From contig CM036767.1 of assembly GCA_020796225.1 (NCBI GenBank), forward strand, positions 17,080,427 through 17,144,426: DNA of 64,000 bases. Reading direction: 5' to 3'. The position numbers and the translations under genes are program-made. The stretch comes from Arion vulgaris. Taxonomy: Eukaryota; Mollusca; Gastropoda; Stylommatophora; Arionidae. The notes under the pieces were generated by a model. That model made no database searches and was not told the origin of the DNA. It saw only the letters and a program-made list of their open reading frames with translations. Positions 31,975 to 44,000 of the stretch are shown here, one piece after another (within the stretch, counting starts at the first letter, position 1; every line of letters begins with the position of its first letter).

Positions 31975-32632
31975 CAACTCCCAACCTAACGTCAAGAAAC
32001 AATCATTGCTTCTCATACATGCAGATTGCCAACTCCCAACCTAACGTCAAGAAACAAACATTGCTTCTCATACATGCAGATTGCCAACTCCCAACCTAAC
32101 GTCAAGAAACAATCATTGCTTCTTATACATGCAGATTGCCAACTCCCAACCTAACGTCAAGAAACAATCATTGCTTCTTATACATGCAGATTGCCAACTC
32201 CCAACCTAACGTCAAGAAACAATCATTGCTTCTTATACATGCAGATTGCCAACTCCCAACCTAACGTCAAGAAACAATCATTGCTTCTTATACATGCAGA
32301 TTGCCAACTCCCAACCTAACGTCAAGAAACAATCATTGCTTCTTATACATGCAGATTGCCAACTCCCAACCTAACGTCAAGAAACAATCATTGCTTCTTA
32401 TACATGCAGATTGCCAACTCCCAACCTAACGTCAAGAAACAATCATTGCTTCTTATACATGCAGATTGCCAACTCCCAACCTAACGTCAAGAAACAATCA
32501 TTGCTTCTTATACATGCAGATTGCCAACTCCCAACCTAACGTCAAGAAACAATCATTGCTTCTTATACATGCAGATTGCCAACTCCCAACCTAACGTCAA
32601 GAAACAATCATTGCTTCTTATATATGCAGAGA
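31975..32632. repeat. 55-bp tandem repeat, about 12 units
   Basis: The unit starts ATTGCCAACTCCCAACCTAA and ends CTTCTTATACATGCAG. The inner units are identical, and variants occur only at the left edge (CTCATAC, AAACATTGC). That pattern fits recent outward expansion. Confidence 0.95.
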
Positions 32633-32659
32633 ACATCATTCATACAATATAAGATACAA

Positions 32660-32885
32660 TTTCTCTTACCCTTTTCATACCTTGGGTTATAAAGTGTCTA
32701 TCACTCCATATTTCTAGGCCCTAGTGGGCAGAAGGTACTACTACCTTGTGCCCACTATGGTCAGAAATGTGAACCCAATTCCTTTCCTCACGTGTAGAAC
32801 TACAAGTGTGAGATTGAACCCACAACACTATTGTGTGCGAGTAGATAGCCGAACGCACTATGCATTACTATAACCCGTCCCATCA
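32660..32885 (-). mobile_element. SINE family G (minus)
   Basis: On the minus strand it has a tRNA-like head (GTTATAGTAATGCATAGTG, GGGTTCAATCTC) and body words shared with 6360-6555 (TTCTAGGCC, TATAAAGTGTCTATCACTCC inverted). A short internal duplication (GTGCCCACTATGG region) is present. Confidence 0.65.
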
Positions 32886-33220
32886 TCCCACCTATAACTG
32901 GCTGGTATTGTGAGGTCGAAAGTCTCATAACAGTACGTCATTATGTGATCAGTTTTGTCTTCTTAGTCTTTTCTTCTTCTTCTGCGAACGCCCGCTGTCA
33001 GTTCAAGCGGAAGTCATGACGCCTGGTATGCGCTTCTGAATGAGTTTTGCGTGAAGCCTACTTAACCGTTTTACCAGTGTCCCTCACTATGCAGTCAGCC
33101 TTTGCCATCTTCAGAGGTACTTAAAGATTAGATCCTTCGAGTGTGATCGTTACAGGAAACATGTTGTCCACGAAACACTTGCCCTGAGTCACGTACCATT
33201 AGTACTTTTACGTCCAGCGT
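32885..33220. other. Unrecognised stretch
   Basis: No known repeat or coding segment is visible. Confidence 0.35.
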
Positions 33221-33221
33221 C

Positions 33222-33626
33222 TTAGTCTATTAATTAATCTTAGTCTTAGTAATTAATCTTAGTCTTAGTAATTAATCTTAGTCTTAGTAATTAATCTTAG
33301 TCTTAGTAATTAATCTTAGTCTTAGTAATTAATCTTAGTCTTAGTAATTAATCTTAGTCTTAGTAATTAATCTTAGTCTTAGTAATTAATCTTAGTCTTA
33401 GTAATTAATTTTAGTCTTAGTAATTAATCTTAGTCTTAGTAATTAATCTTAGTCTTAGTAATTAATCTTAGTCTTAGTAATTAATATTAGTCTTAGTAAT
33501 TAATCTTAGTCTTAGTAATTAATCTTAGTCTTAGTAATTAATCTTAGTCTTAGTAATTAATCTTAGTCTTAGTAATTAATCTTAGTCTTAGTAATTAATC
33601 TTAGTCTTAGTAATTAATTTTAGTTA
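33222..33626. repeat. 19-bp minisatellite, about 21 units
   Basis: The unit is TAATTAATCTTAGTCTTAG, extremely homogeneous with three single-base variants. The TAATTAAT core is palindromic and is a typical homeodomain-like core, but nothing shows that it is used. Confidence 0.95.
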
Positions 33627-33654
33627 TTATTCAACATGTATCATGACATCTCCA

Positions 33655-33790
33655 GTTTAAAGCCGAAGGATTGTATTCATTGCACCGGGTTTTACCCCTT
33701 ATGGCTCGGTCCCTCTTCGCAGAAATGGCACGCCACCTGCCGAGAATATTGCACAAAGCACGAACTCCGTAGCTCCAGCAACAAGCATGT
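33655..33790 (-). mobile_element. SINE family F 3' part (minus)
   Basis: The minus strand reads CGTGCTTTGTGCAATATTCTC, GGCAGGTGGCGTGCCATTTC, GAGGGACCGAGCCATAAGG and CCCGGTGCAATGAATACAAT. The tRNA-like head is absent. Confidence 0.7.
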
Positions 33791-33834
33791 ATTTCAGTGT
33801 GATTAGAATAACAACTATCATTACGTATTGGTTG

Positions 33835-33990
33835 CAGTGGCGGCTCGTGATCATTTTTGTTGGTGGGGCCTGACATATATTTTCGAAAAAATCATGTTTT
33901 CGGTTAGGATATATCAAATAATAAACACATGTTACACCTTATTTTTGGTGGGACCCGGCCCCATTGCCCCATAATGACGAGGCGCCACTG
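33835..33990 (+). mobile_element. hAT-like MITE, copy 5
   Basis: This 156-bp copy begins CAGTGGCGGCTCGTGATCAT and ends ACGAGGCGCCACTG. The flanks ATTGGTTG and GTTGATTG agree at 6 of 8 positions, so the target duplication has decayed or is ambiguous. Confidence 0.75.
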
Positions 33991-34425
33991 GTTGATTGAT
34001 ATATCTACTGGGGTGTTTCTCTCTTGGTTTTCCTCGTCTTGTCGCATCTTTCAGTACGCATATCTTGCTCAATCGAGATAAAGAATAATCTCTAACCTTT
34101 AGAGTGTATGCTTTCTCTTAGAGTATTGATGATGTCGCTTTTGTCTTTAGAAGATCCATTCTAGATCGATAACTACATGAACTCATCATTATCACTATCA
34201 CAACTTGTGGTCCCGACTCAAATTCCACATGAAAAATAAGAATTAACTCCTTTCTGAGAGTCTTGTGAACAATTTAAGTAACTTTACTGACATTGAAGAA
34301 TTTAGCGTAACATTATTCGAAGTTAATGAAATCAGTTTGGTGACGTATCATATGGAGTTCAAGAATGATCAAGAAAAAAACTAAGATAATGATATTTTAA
34401 CTCAAATATTTTCTCTTCTTTGAAC
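33990..34425. other. Unrecognised stretch
   Basis: Nothing supportable is seen. Confidence 0.35.
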
Positions 34426-34570
34426 GCTCCATATCGACCACTTGTTAACCACTCTGTGTGATGTGTATGTGATCTGAGCATAAGAGCGATCGTATGTTGT
34501 GCAGTTATGCGCCGACAAGTAGACCAGCACATCCATTTTCTACGATCCTTTATATTTACTAGAGTTCATA
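34425..34570 (-). mobile_element. SINE family E1 3' part (minus)
   Basis: TTTGAACGCTCCATATCGACC, GTGTGATGTGTATGTGATC and AGACCAGCACATCC are the family 3' end read backwards. Confidence 0.65.
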
Positions 34571-35130
34571 GTTTATAGTTCATAAGTACAGTTCCAACTT
34601 CACTGCAACGGGTCACCCCATAATTGCTCCGTTCCTGTGCCAATGAAAATCACACGAAATGCTAACAACTGTGAAATGTTTCCTGTGTGAACTAATTCCA
34701 GAATGAAACAGCCGCGTACCGCCACAAAAACAACCTGCACCGCATAAAATACATATGGCGTCGCGAATGTAGCAACACAAAACTGTTCATCTTGAATTGC
34801 AATTCTTGTCGAAGGAACATCAATCACGACAAAATCCAGCTTTCTGCACCGCAATATAACTGCATACGGCAGATTGAGCTTGTTCGTCATAACCGCTGTC
34901 CGCCATTTTCTGAATACACACTAACACACAACAAACGCACGGTTGACACAGCAAAAAGCATTCCATGTAACATTCATAGCTCACAGCGTTGCTCAAAGCA
35001 CTAACTCAGTAGCTCGGCAAACGAAACCGGAAAATACCCGACCAAACATGTCGGAAATGCGCTAACAAAGTCGTTTTCAGAATCAAACAGTTCTGACTCT
35101 GAATGGCCATCCCGCATTCCGCCATTCTGG
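34570..35130. other. Unrecognised stretch with an unassigned 96-codon frame
   Basis: A minus-strand frame at 34600-34890 is moderately hydrophobic but matches no family I know. It does not fit the missing UNC93A C-terminus. The plus strand has a 70-codon Cys/His-containing frame (34792-35004), also unrecognised. Both may be chance frames in an old repeat. Confidence 0.35.
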
Positions 35131-35255
35131 CCAGGTTTTTTAACTAGAGTAGCTTCCTAGGTCCTACAGCAGTCGCCTCTTACATCATACCTTGTAGATC
35201 GCAGTGGTACTATTCTTTGCTTCCCTTGCGCCCCGACACCAGACAGGTGTAACAA
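35130..35255 (-). mobile_element. SINE family E1 5' part (minus)
   Basis: AACTAGAGTAGCTTCCTAGG, CAGTCGCCTCTTACATCATA and TACTATTCTTTGCTTCCC are the 5' body read backwards. With 34425-34570 it may be one SINE split by the unassigned sequence between them. Confidence 0.6.
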
Positions 35256-35690
35256 GATATAAAGATTGTCCTTCTATACGAGCGAGACATGGAGAAGAAT
35301 ATAGGGGAACACCAAGACGATTCAGACATTCATTAATAGATGTCTTTGTAGGATACTCCATCTTCGATGGTATGACATGATCACAAACAGGGAACTGTGG
35401 GATAGAGTGGGACAACGACAGATGGAACAAGAGATAAGGAGCAGAAGGTGGCAATGGATAGGACACACACTGAGAAACCTAAACATCATCACGAGACAGG
35501 CTTTCCGATTTAACTCCCAGGGAAATAGAGGTAAGGGAAACCCAGGAACACATGGAGACAGTAGTTGGAGACGGAATGCAAGAAAATTGGAAGAGATCTG
35601 GAAAAAGATGGCATTAGATAGGCGAGCATGGGAAGAGGCCTTGTTTGCTGAGCAATTCTATTTGCTTCTATAATAAAGCCCAGAATGAGG
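35255..35690 (+). pseudogene. Non-LTR reverse transcriptase C-terminal region
   Basis: The frame from 35377 encodes NRELWDRVGQRQMEQEIRSR and WQWIGHTLRNLN, then TRQAFRFNSQGNRGKGNPG and LEEIWKKMALDRRAWEEA. These are the RxW.WIGH.LR and tail blocks of RTE-like ORFs. Upstream words (CETWRRI type, QTFINRCLC) continue in another frame. It is 5'-truncated. Confidence 0.8.
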
Positions 35691-36270
35691 AAAAAACAGT
35701 ACGTGTAACTACAAGTGCCTCCGGGTTTAGTAAAAACTCAACAATTGTGCTGAGAACGATCTATAAAAAAGACAAACACTAATGAACAATTTACATTTCA
35801 CCCATTAGTCGATACTGTTCAAGTACGCCATCGTTTCCAAGAACAAACAGTCGTAGATTAGCGAAGCTTTGCCTTGGTCGTCAAAGCTACACAAATAAGG
35901 CTGGAGGATGAAGACGTCTCTAGTTATTAAAATAACCTCAAAGCTGATATATTGGAACAATTCTTAACCATTCATCTTCAGCTGATATATTGGCTGGAGG
36001 TATTTTTAAGACGTCTCAATCCGATCTACTGGCTAATTAAGTAATATTGCAATATGAGTGCGTCCGTAATAACACAAATTAGAGTGAAACTGTAGCCGCC
36101 GAGTGCCGGAGCCCGCAAGGAAAGCAAAGAATAGTACCGCTGCGACTTACAAGACATAACGTAAGAGGCATTGAAGTAGGATTTATGTTTGATTTTGTAA
36201 GCTATTTTTCCCTTTCTGACAAAATGATCCCTAGGTATATAAAGTCTTTGACTTGCTTTAATTAATGTTT
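35690..36270. other. Largely unrecognised stretch
   Basis: A short direct repeat (AGCTGATATATTGG) occurs at about 35943 and 35979. A 5' fragment of SINE family E1 lies near 36110-36200 (GAGTGCCGGAGCCCGCAAGG). Nothing else is recognised. Confidence 0.4.
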
Positions 36271-36272
36271 GT

Positions 36273-36480
36273 TGCCCGTCTGCCCAGCGTGTTCGTAGCG
36301 CGTTGGACTACGGGTGACTATCCTCTGTGTGTGCGGGTTCAATTCCGCGGGATGGCAGAAAAAGCCACAGATTCCCAGATTTACGGTGTTCGTGGCACCG
36401 AACCGAAGGGTTACGATGTCCAGGCACCGAGTCAAAGAGCTGAAAAGCTCAAGTGCTTCTGGATTGGAAAAAAAAAAAAA
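36273..36480 (+). mobile_element. SINE family A
   Basis: Head, B box and body are present with an A13 tail. TTAATGTTTG before (about 36261) and after (about 36483) is the target duplication. Confidence 0.9.
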
Positions 36481-36855
36481 TATTAATGTTTGCCAATGGA
36501 GATATAGTAGGGGTTACCTCTCAAGCGAATGTCATTACTTCGGTTTTGTCAATGTTTTATTCTCATGTTCAGTCATTGTCTGTTAATTTGAGTCTGTTAA
36601 TGTATCTGTTTCTCTGCTGTTGATCTGATTGCCTGATCGTTAGTAACAAGAAATTCGTTTAAGAGTAACCTCTTAAGGCTAATGTTTCCCTTTCACAGGA
36701 TTGGTAGACTATTTTTACAGATTTGATCAATATTGATGCAGTGAGACATCCACACAAATTTCACCAAGGATTAAGGCAAAATTAAAATGTTAAAGTCAAT
36801 CTTAGTTAGTAGTTTGCTACACGGCAATTTAGAAGACAGATTCACATAAAACGTA
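36480..36855. other. Unrecognised stretch
   Basis: No repeat or exon is recognised. This is where the next UNC93A exon might have been expected, but none could be found. Confidence 0.35.
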
Positions 36856-37200
36856 GGTCGCTGAAGCGTAGAAGTTACGTGCTCGTCTCCCGTGCTAAAG
36901 GTACCATATTCGCTCCTTTGTAGAGCCATCTAAAATATTTTTCAAGAGATTCCCGATCTCAGTGTAGGTGAGATCGAGTTCCAAGTCCTAGAGAGGGAAA
37001 CGATAAAACGCAGGTCCCGTGTTCAATTTGAGCCGTAAAAGAACCATTAGCAGTTTAAAATCGAGAACAGGCTGGAAAGCCGCTGCCTGGGCACAATTCA
37101 TTAGAAAAAATAAAACTTCAAAAATATCTTCCCCATCTTCAAAAATTACATCGGGGACCTGACGGTGCACACCGAAGTGCAATGATGATGTCTATTAATG
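36855..37200 (+). mobile_element. SINE family D
   Basis: It has GATCTCAGTGTAGGTGAGATC, GATAAAACGCAGGTCCCGTG, AAAATCGAGAACAGGCTGG and TCAAAAATTACATCGGGGACC, with an internally shortened 3' end. Confidence 0.75.
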
Positions 37201-37610
37201 TATGCGAATCTTGATGGTCATTAACACTTGGGCATCCTCATGTGTGTCTATTAATCCTGCCGGTGCACAGCCATCACTGAAGGGCCATTTACTCACTGAG
37301 TACCCATGAGAAGGGCTGATTAATACTCTCCTCACCCGAAGTGCACTGTCTGGATGTTTCCAAAACCTACTGGTCCAATCTGAATCGTTTCAAACTGCTG
37401 GTGACCCAGTGCCCAAAGTCACATTAATCAATGAGCGGTGCACACGATGATGATATGTCCTATTAATCACTGCTTCCCCGAGCATGATGATGGTCCTATT
37501 AATCAACCTGACTGGTGCACACGAAGTGCATGATGATGTCCTATTAATCAACCTGACTGGTGCACACCGAAGTGCATGATGATGGTCTAATAATCAATCT
37601 ATTGAGTAAA
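37200..37610 (+). repeat. Degenerate tandem repeats of a SINE family D 3' end
   Basis: Words GTGCACACCGAAGTGCATGATG and TCCTATTAATCAACCTGACTGG recur at intervals of about 45-60 bp. They derive from the SINE's last bases and (ATCA) tail. The left half is very degenerate. Confidence 0.7.
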
Positions 37611-37736
37611 TTAATAATCTCTAGAATTTTATGAACATCTTTCAAAATTTCCCTAAAAGTATCTTTTTGTGTCCGAGGAACAAGCAGTTCTTTTTCGGAC
37701 CATTTGTACGCTCTAAGCATTCCAAAATATATTTAC

Positions 37737-38004
37737 CTGAGCTTTGTGTTTGCCAGACTGCATCCGCCAGCCCCCACACACCAGGTACGATGAAAAACAC
37801 ATACTGGTCTGTTGGTAATGGTTTCCATAGTAACATGACAACAAGTATAACTAAATTTAGAAGCATGGCCCACGTGATGAGGACTGAACGTTTGAGGTAT
37901 TTTCCCAGAATTCCAGCAACAGGTGACATTATGGTGTCGCAGATACCGTAACACAGCATTGTATAACCGACCCATCCAATTCCTATAGTACAGGTAACGT
38001 ACAC
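37737..38004 (-). CDS. UNC93A-like: UNC93A-like exon 7
   Basis: 89 codons plus one base from acceptor TCTCAG|GTG to donor CTCAG|GTAAAT. It holds segment 8 (VTCTIGIGWVGYTMLCYG), segment 9 (LITWAMLLNLVILVVMLLW) and segment 10 with VPGVWGLADAVWQTQ. It ends in phase 1, so at least one more exon must follow. A frame reading on past the donor gains 31 residues without family resemblance. Confidence 0.9.
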
Positions 38005-41000
38005 CTGAGACAGGTAGAATACAATATTTACTGTATAATATATGACGTATTTAGAACAGGTAAGTTATGCGGCAAAAACAAATGATAACGGATAAAACGA
38101 ACATGACAAAATATATTTGTATCTATATATCTGTCTATTCTCTAATCCTGTTTTGCCTTTCATCGTGAGGTTGAAAAAGGAGACTCCTGGAGCAATCCTC
38201 TCTATGCACTTTGTCTTTCCTTCTCTTCTCCAATCCTGATTTCCATCACAGCTTCAGGGTAAGAAGAGATTTCTAGCACGGCTTTTGTGCATGCTTCATA
38301 AATAGTATCTTTCGTCTCCTCTCTGTTATCTATGAGTCCATCTTTTGCTTTGCCGACCTTTTGTTTTGTATCCAATGTATCTGCTATATTTATCAATAGA
38401 GAGAAAGTAGAACATGTGAACATATTTGAATATCTTGGTTCATTGCTAACAACAGATAGAAACGAGATGAATGAAATTAAAAGAACAAACATGGCTTTAT
38501 AAAATAATTAAACAACTAAAACAGTATGGAACGGAACTGACAGGAAAACAAAGATAAGAATACTAAGAGCATGGATATTCCTAGTGGCAACGTATGGGTG
38601 TGAAGCATGGACATTTACTAAGAGCAGAAAAACATATATATGCTTTTGAATATAAGTGTTACAGACGAGTCCTTCGTATATCTTGGACAGAGAAGAGAAC
38701 AAATAGATCTATGTAGAAAAAACTCAAAATCAAAGAAAACTGGCTGATGCTACAAATAAGAAGGAGAAAACTGTGATATTGTGAACGTATGAAAAGACAC
38801 GAAGGGCTGGAGAAGACCATAATGGAAGGAGGCATACCGGCAAAGAGAAGAAGAAAAGACCACGAAGTAGATGGATTCAGGATGTAACTGATGGTTTGAA
38901 CATGACTGCTGCAGAGGCGGACATCTGGCTATGGAAAGTGAAATTCGGAGGACTGTTGGGGTGGCAAAGTTCTACTCAGGGCAAGATATTTGATGATGAT
39001 GAACTTACACCTGAGATTCATGAAACAATTAATGTAAACCTGAGATGGGCGTATCCTACTATAAATAGACAAACAGAAGACATGTAGATAGATAGATAGA
39101 TAGATAGATGGATGGATAGATATATATGTATATACATGGAAAGGAAGATAAATAAATAGCTAGATATATAAATCCCTGATCTATGTCTGCTTGTAGCTCT
39201 ATTTTCATAGCAACACACGTACGCACGCACACACATACACCCATATATATATATGTACACATACACACACCCATCGTGCTCGTGCTTTGTGCAATACTCT
39301 CGGCAGGTGGCTTGCCATTTCTGCGGAGAGGGACCGAGCCATAGGGAGTAAAACCCGGTGCAATGAAGAGTCAATCCTTCGGTTTTAAAACCCTTTAAAC
39401 CTTTATTTCGTACAGAAACCATTGTCTAGCTCTACAGACGAACGTTTCTAATAACACAATTGGAAAAATGTTTTCTCTAAACCGTGTCTTTTGCACCAGA
39501 GTGGTTACCGGGGCCCAAATTGGGATGTAAAGAATAGAATCACTGTTACCTGCCATTGCATGTCGTAAGAGGTGACGTAGGAGGTTGGGCGTGGGGCTAG
39601 CTGCTCCACCCGTAAACCACCTTGATAGCTACAGAAACCACAACGAAGGAAATTCATAGCTCGCCACCCGAGGAAGAAGAAGGATGGCCTTCTTGGATGC
39701 GGAACTATGCTTCCCTGGGGGCGAAGGATGAAGAAGAAGCCATGTCTTTCGATCGAATCTGATCTGATTACTCGGTTTTCAACAGTCGACGCTGTTTATG
39801 AAAGACACGATTTAGTGAAGCTCTTTTTTTCTTTAGAGTTAGCTTGTTTTGTTCTTAAAAACGTTCGTTTCTATGTCTAGGCAATGGCTGCCGTAAGAAA
39901 TAAAGCTTTGTGGTTCGAATCCTGTTTGGTCATTTGTTATTTTCTGAAGCCCCTAATACTTGTTCATTATCTGTTTATTGATCAAATGTTATAAATAAGA
40001 TATCTTCATCTTTATTGAGATCAGAATCAAAGTTATTCAGTGCTACATAGAACTAATAGTGACATACGGATGCGAGTCATGGACAATGCACAAACAAATC
40101 GAGAAATCTCTGGGGGCCACATAGATGTGGTTTTACAGAAGAATGATGAGAATCCCATGGACTGCTAACATGACTAATATGGAGATGTTGCATGAGACAG
40201 AGAGAGAAAATTTTGAATAGCCTGGCTTCAAGGCACGGTAGAGCGTCAACATCTGAGTTGAATGCAACCACGAACTACAGAGATTTGTGGAGATCGTTGA
40301 TCGCCTACGCCAGCCGGCACGGCACCTGATGATAATGCGTTAGGTCAAGACACAGATAAAGCTTATCATCAATGTAAGAAAGAGGCAGTCATTAATTTTC
40401 GAAAAAGACATAGAAAGGAGGTTTAGAACACATTGTAAAATCGAGGGTAGCCGAGACAGAGGAAGAGACAGAGAGAGAGAGAAAACCTTGGATAGCCTGA
40501 CTTCATGACACGAAAGAGCGTCAACATCTGATATGATAGCAAACACCAAAGACAGATTCGTGGAGATCCAAGTGAGCGCCTACGCCCGCCGAAACGGCAC
40601 CTGATGATGATGATCTTTACAAACACCAGAGACAGAGATTCGTGGAGATCCAAGTGAGCGCCTACGCCCGCCGAAACGGCACCTGATGATGATGATATTT
40701 TACCTTTGTGAACTCTGCAAAGATCAGACCTTGCTCCACTCCAATATACAAAAATAATGGTATTAGGAGTATCATGTGAAGGCTGGTCTTCAGAAGTCTT
40801 ATTGTTGATAAGAGAAGCACAGTTGCTGTTAATCTTGGGGCACCATCACGTTCCTGATAAAATAAAGATAAAGATTAACCTCAAAATCTATAATGATGTA
40901 GGAACATGTAGTGTTAGAGACCTCACAAGACTTGATTTTATCATTTTGAGGTAAGATACCAGGGGCTGATTGATTGATGATTGTCCGAAGTGTCCATTTA

Positions 41001-44000
41001 TTAAGATTATATATTTTTCTTTTATCTTGCTTCTTACTTCTTCTATTCTTCTTCTTCTTCTTTTCTTCTTCTTCTTCTTCTTCTTCTTCTTCTTTTGCGT
41101 TCACTCGTTATGAATTCAGATTTAGTCAGTACCTGGTATGGGGCTTTGACTGATTAAGTCAGTACCTGGTATGGGGCTTAGAGCTGATTTTGCGCCCGTA
41201 TCTGACCGTCAGTACCGGTGTTCGTAGCGACGGTTGGACTGACGAGGTGACTATCCCTCTGTTTGTGCGGGGTTCAATTCCGCGTGATGGCAGAAAAACC
41301 ACATATTCCCCAGATTTACGGTGTTCTATGGCACCGAACCGAGAGGTTACGATGTCCATGGCACCGAGCCGAAGAGCTTGAAAAGCTCAAGTGCTTCTGG
41401 ATCGGAAAAAAAAAAGACTGATTTTTGCCTGAATGTCTTCTTTCCTTATCACTGTCCCCTGTATTCTCAACTTCAGATTGAGTACTTTTCCTAGATTAGT
41501 GAGATAGTAAATGATTTCTTTCTTAAATTATTATAATAATTTTGTGCTGTTATACGTAACAACTGTTATAAGAAAGTGAAGATGGAGATATGTTGGGCAT
41601 GCTACGTGAAGAAATGAGCAAAGAATCCCAAAAGCAGACGTTGAAGTGGGAAACAAATAGTTCAAGAAAGAAAGTACGCACTAGGAAACCATGAAACAAA
41701 CTTTACTGAGACAAGAAATATCAGATTAACTTCCATAGAAGAGATTACACGAGTTTCAGGATTGAGCGGTATGAAGAAATTGCTCTCAGAGCCTACTTAA
41801 CGTAGTGAAACATGTACAAACAAAGTACTATAGTTTTACAAAATACATAAACAGTGACGATAAACAGCAACGTTTCGACCAACAAGGCTTTTATCAAGCA
41901 AACGAACAAACAGGAGTGACAAATTAAAATGAAACACAAATGGACGACCAAAGACAAACGTATCTAAGGAAAATCTGGAATAAAAACGAATAACGAAATA
42001 AATGTAACACAAAAACACACATAAAAACTAGAAATAGAACGGAAAAGAAACAATGAAACATCTAGTAAATATATAACTTGAATACATGCAACATATACCC
42101 ATATAGATTACAAAGCATGGGAAGAGAAAGTACTAAGAGCATAAGAATGTAATACGTTGAGCCCGCGTGGTCGCAAGGTACCATACAAAGAAATCAACCG
42201 ATTCTCCAGAGCAAATCGACTACGATCATCAGAGGAACATGATCGGATGGCTGTGACCTGGACATCGCAAGCTCCTGAATGGCCAGTATCATTGAAATGG
42301 GTAGCTACAGGGTCACAGAGCATTGGCGTATATCGCGCAAGTGTTGGGCGAATCGGTCACTGAGTCTACTTAACGTATAACGGTACAGCAAGAATATATG
42401 TGAAGGGCCTTTTTCTGTATTTACAGACTTTCAATAAAAAGGAAATACTAGTGTGATATCCTTTCATGCGTAGCCTAGGCAGTTGATATGGGAATGTCCT
42501 TGCCCATTTTGCACAAACCCCCATCCTTCTCTACCCTATTGTTTCATCCAAAGGAAAGACAACACCAATACGTTTGGAATCAAGGAGAGTTTGCAGGGTA
42601 TGCTTGAAGATGGAATGGGGAAAAACACATAACCATTAACTACCTTAGGGTCCCTCCCTCCGGATTTGTGATCAAAATCTACTCATCTAGCTTTCTGTAA
42701 ACCCTCGCTGACCCACACGGCAGTAGGGATCTTCTATCAGGGTTTACTCCTCTAAACCATAGCTATCCCCTCCCTCTCCCCAAAGCAGTAGAATATATAT
42801 ATATAAGAAGGATATAGTAATAAAAGTATTTTTTTTTTGGCGATTTGCAACTATTCCTGATAATAGAATTTTTGCGATTTGTAACTATTCCTGATAATAT
42901 AATTTTTGCGATTTGTAACTATTCCTGATAATGGAATTTTTTGAGAAAAAATCATCCAGGTTGTGTGTGTGTGTGGTGTGCGTTGCTAGGAGACCATCAA
43001 TAAATACACAAACCTTGATTGGCTGAAGACATACTATGTTTATGATAAGTCCAATCACAGCAAACGCCATAAATATACCAAGCAGATTATATCTCAACGT
43101 TTTGTCCAGCTCTTTGCTGTTTGTCTGAAAGTCTGCTGGTATGCTTGACGATGGACAGAACTGAGATCCACAGTCTTCAGTTTCCCGGAGCTTGGAAGAA
43201 TTGGAGATGGTGTATGCATGGTCATCATCGGAATATTTCAGAACAGCTGATGATATTATATTTCCCCATACCTGTAAGGAATATGTAATGATATGTGAAA
43301 TAATTATGTAGCAAATGTAATGAAATGTAAATATGTAAGTGATATGTAATGATAACAAATATGAATATGTAATGAATATGTAAAATATGTAGAAATGTAA
43401 TGAAATGAAATGAATATGTAACTTTTGAAATATGATAATTTGCAAATATGTAATGAATATGATAATGAATATGTATGGAATATGTAAGGAATAATATGTG
43501 AATATGTAATGAAATGTAAATATGAATATGTAATGAGAATATGTAATAGAGAATATGTAAAAATAGCAACTAATGTATAAATATGTAAATGAAATGTAAT
43601 GAATATATGTAAGGAATATGTAAATGAATGAGCATCTAATGAATATGTAATATGAAATGTAACAAAATAGGGATAATAGAAGTGTAATGACTATGTAAAC
43701 AATGTTTATACATGCGATAAATACAGATCAATTGAAATTTGAAGAAAAACAAATGGTGGATACAACTCAGATCACGACAACAGAAATACATTAAACAGAA
43801 AAGCGCAGACCACAGTCTTCAGACTTAGAACAGGACACTTTCGGTCTTAGAGTACACCTCCACAGAATAGGTCTTAGGGACTCAGCTACCTGCACATATA
43901 GAGCACCAAAGCAGTCCCCAAAGCACATTTTGCACCACTGCCCCAGCTTGAGCAGCATGAGAATGGAAATGTGACCAACAGGAATAACTCTTCAGAACAA

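Noticed and set aside
34600..34890. 96-codon hydrophobic minus-strand frame as the missing UNC93A end
   Set aside because: It lacks the family's conserved blocks and any acceptor giving the right phase.
35800..35900. Minus-strand frame with SFANLRLF, superficially like the FANYRLW block expected in UNC93A's last exon
   Set aside because: The following residues do not fit the family, a stop follows soon after, and phase and acceptor do not match exon 7.
480..41412. tRNA genes at the SINE heads (A and B boxes)
   Set aside because: The heads cannot fold into a full cloverleaf with CCA-type ends and are followed by SINE bodies, tails and target duplications.
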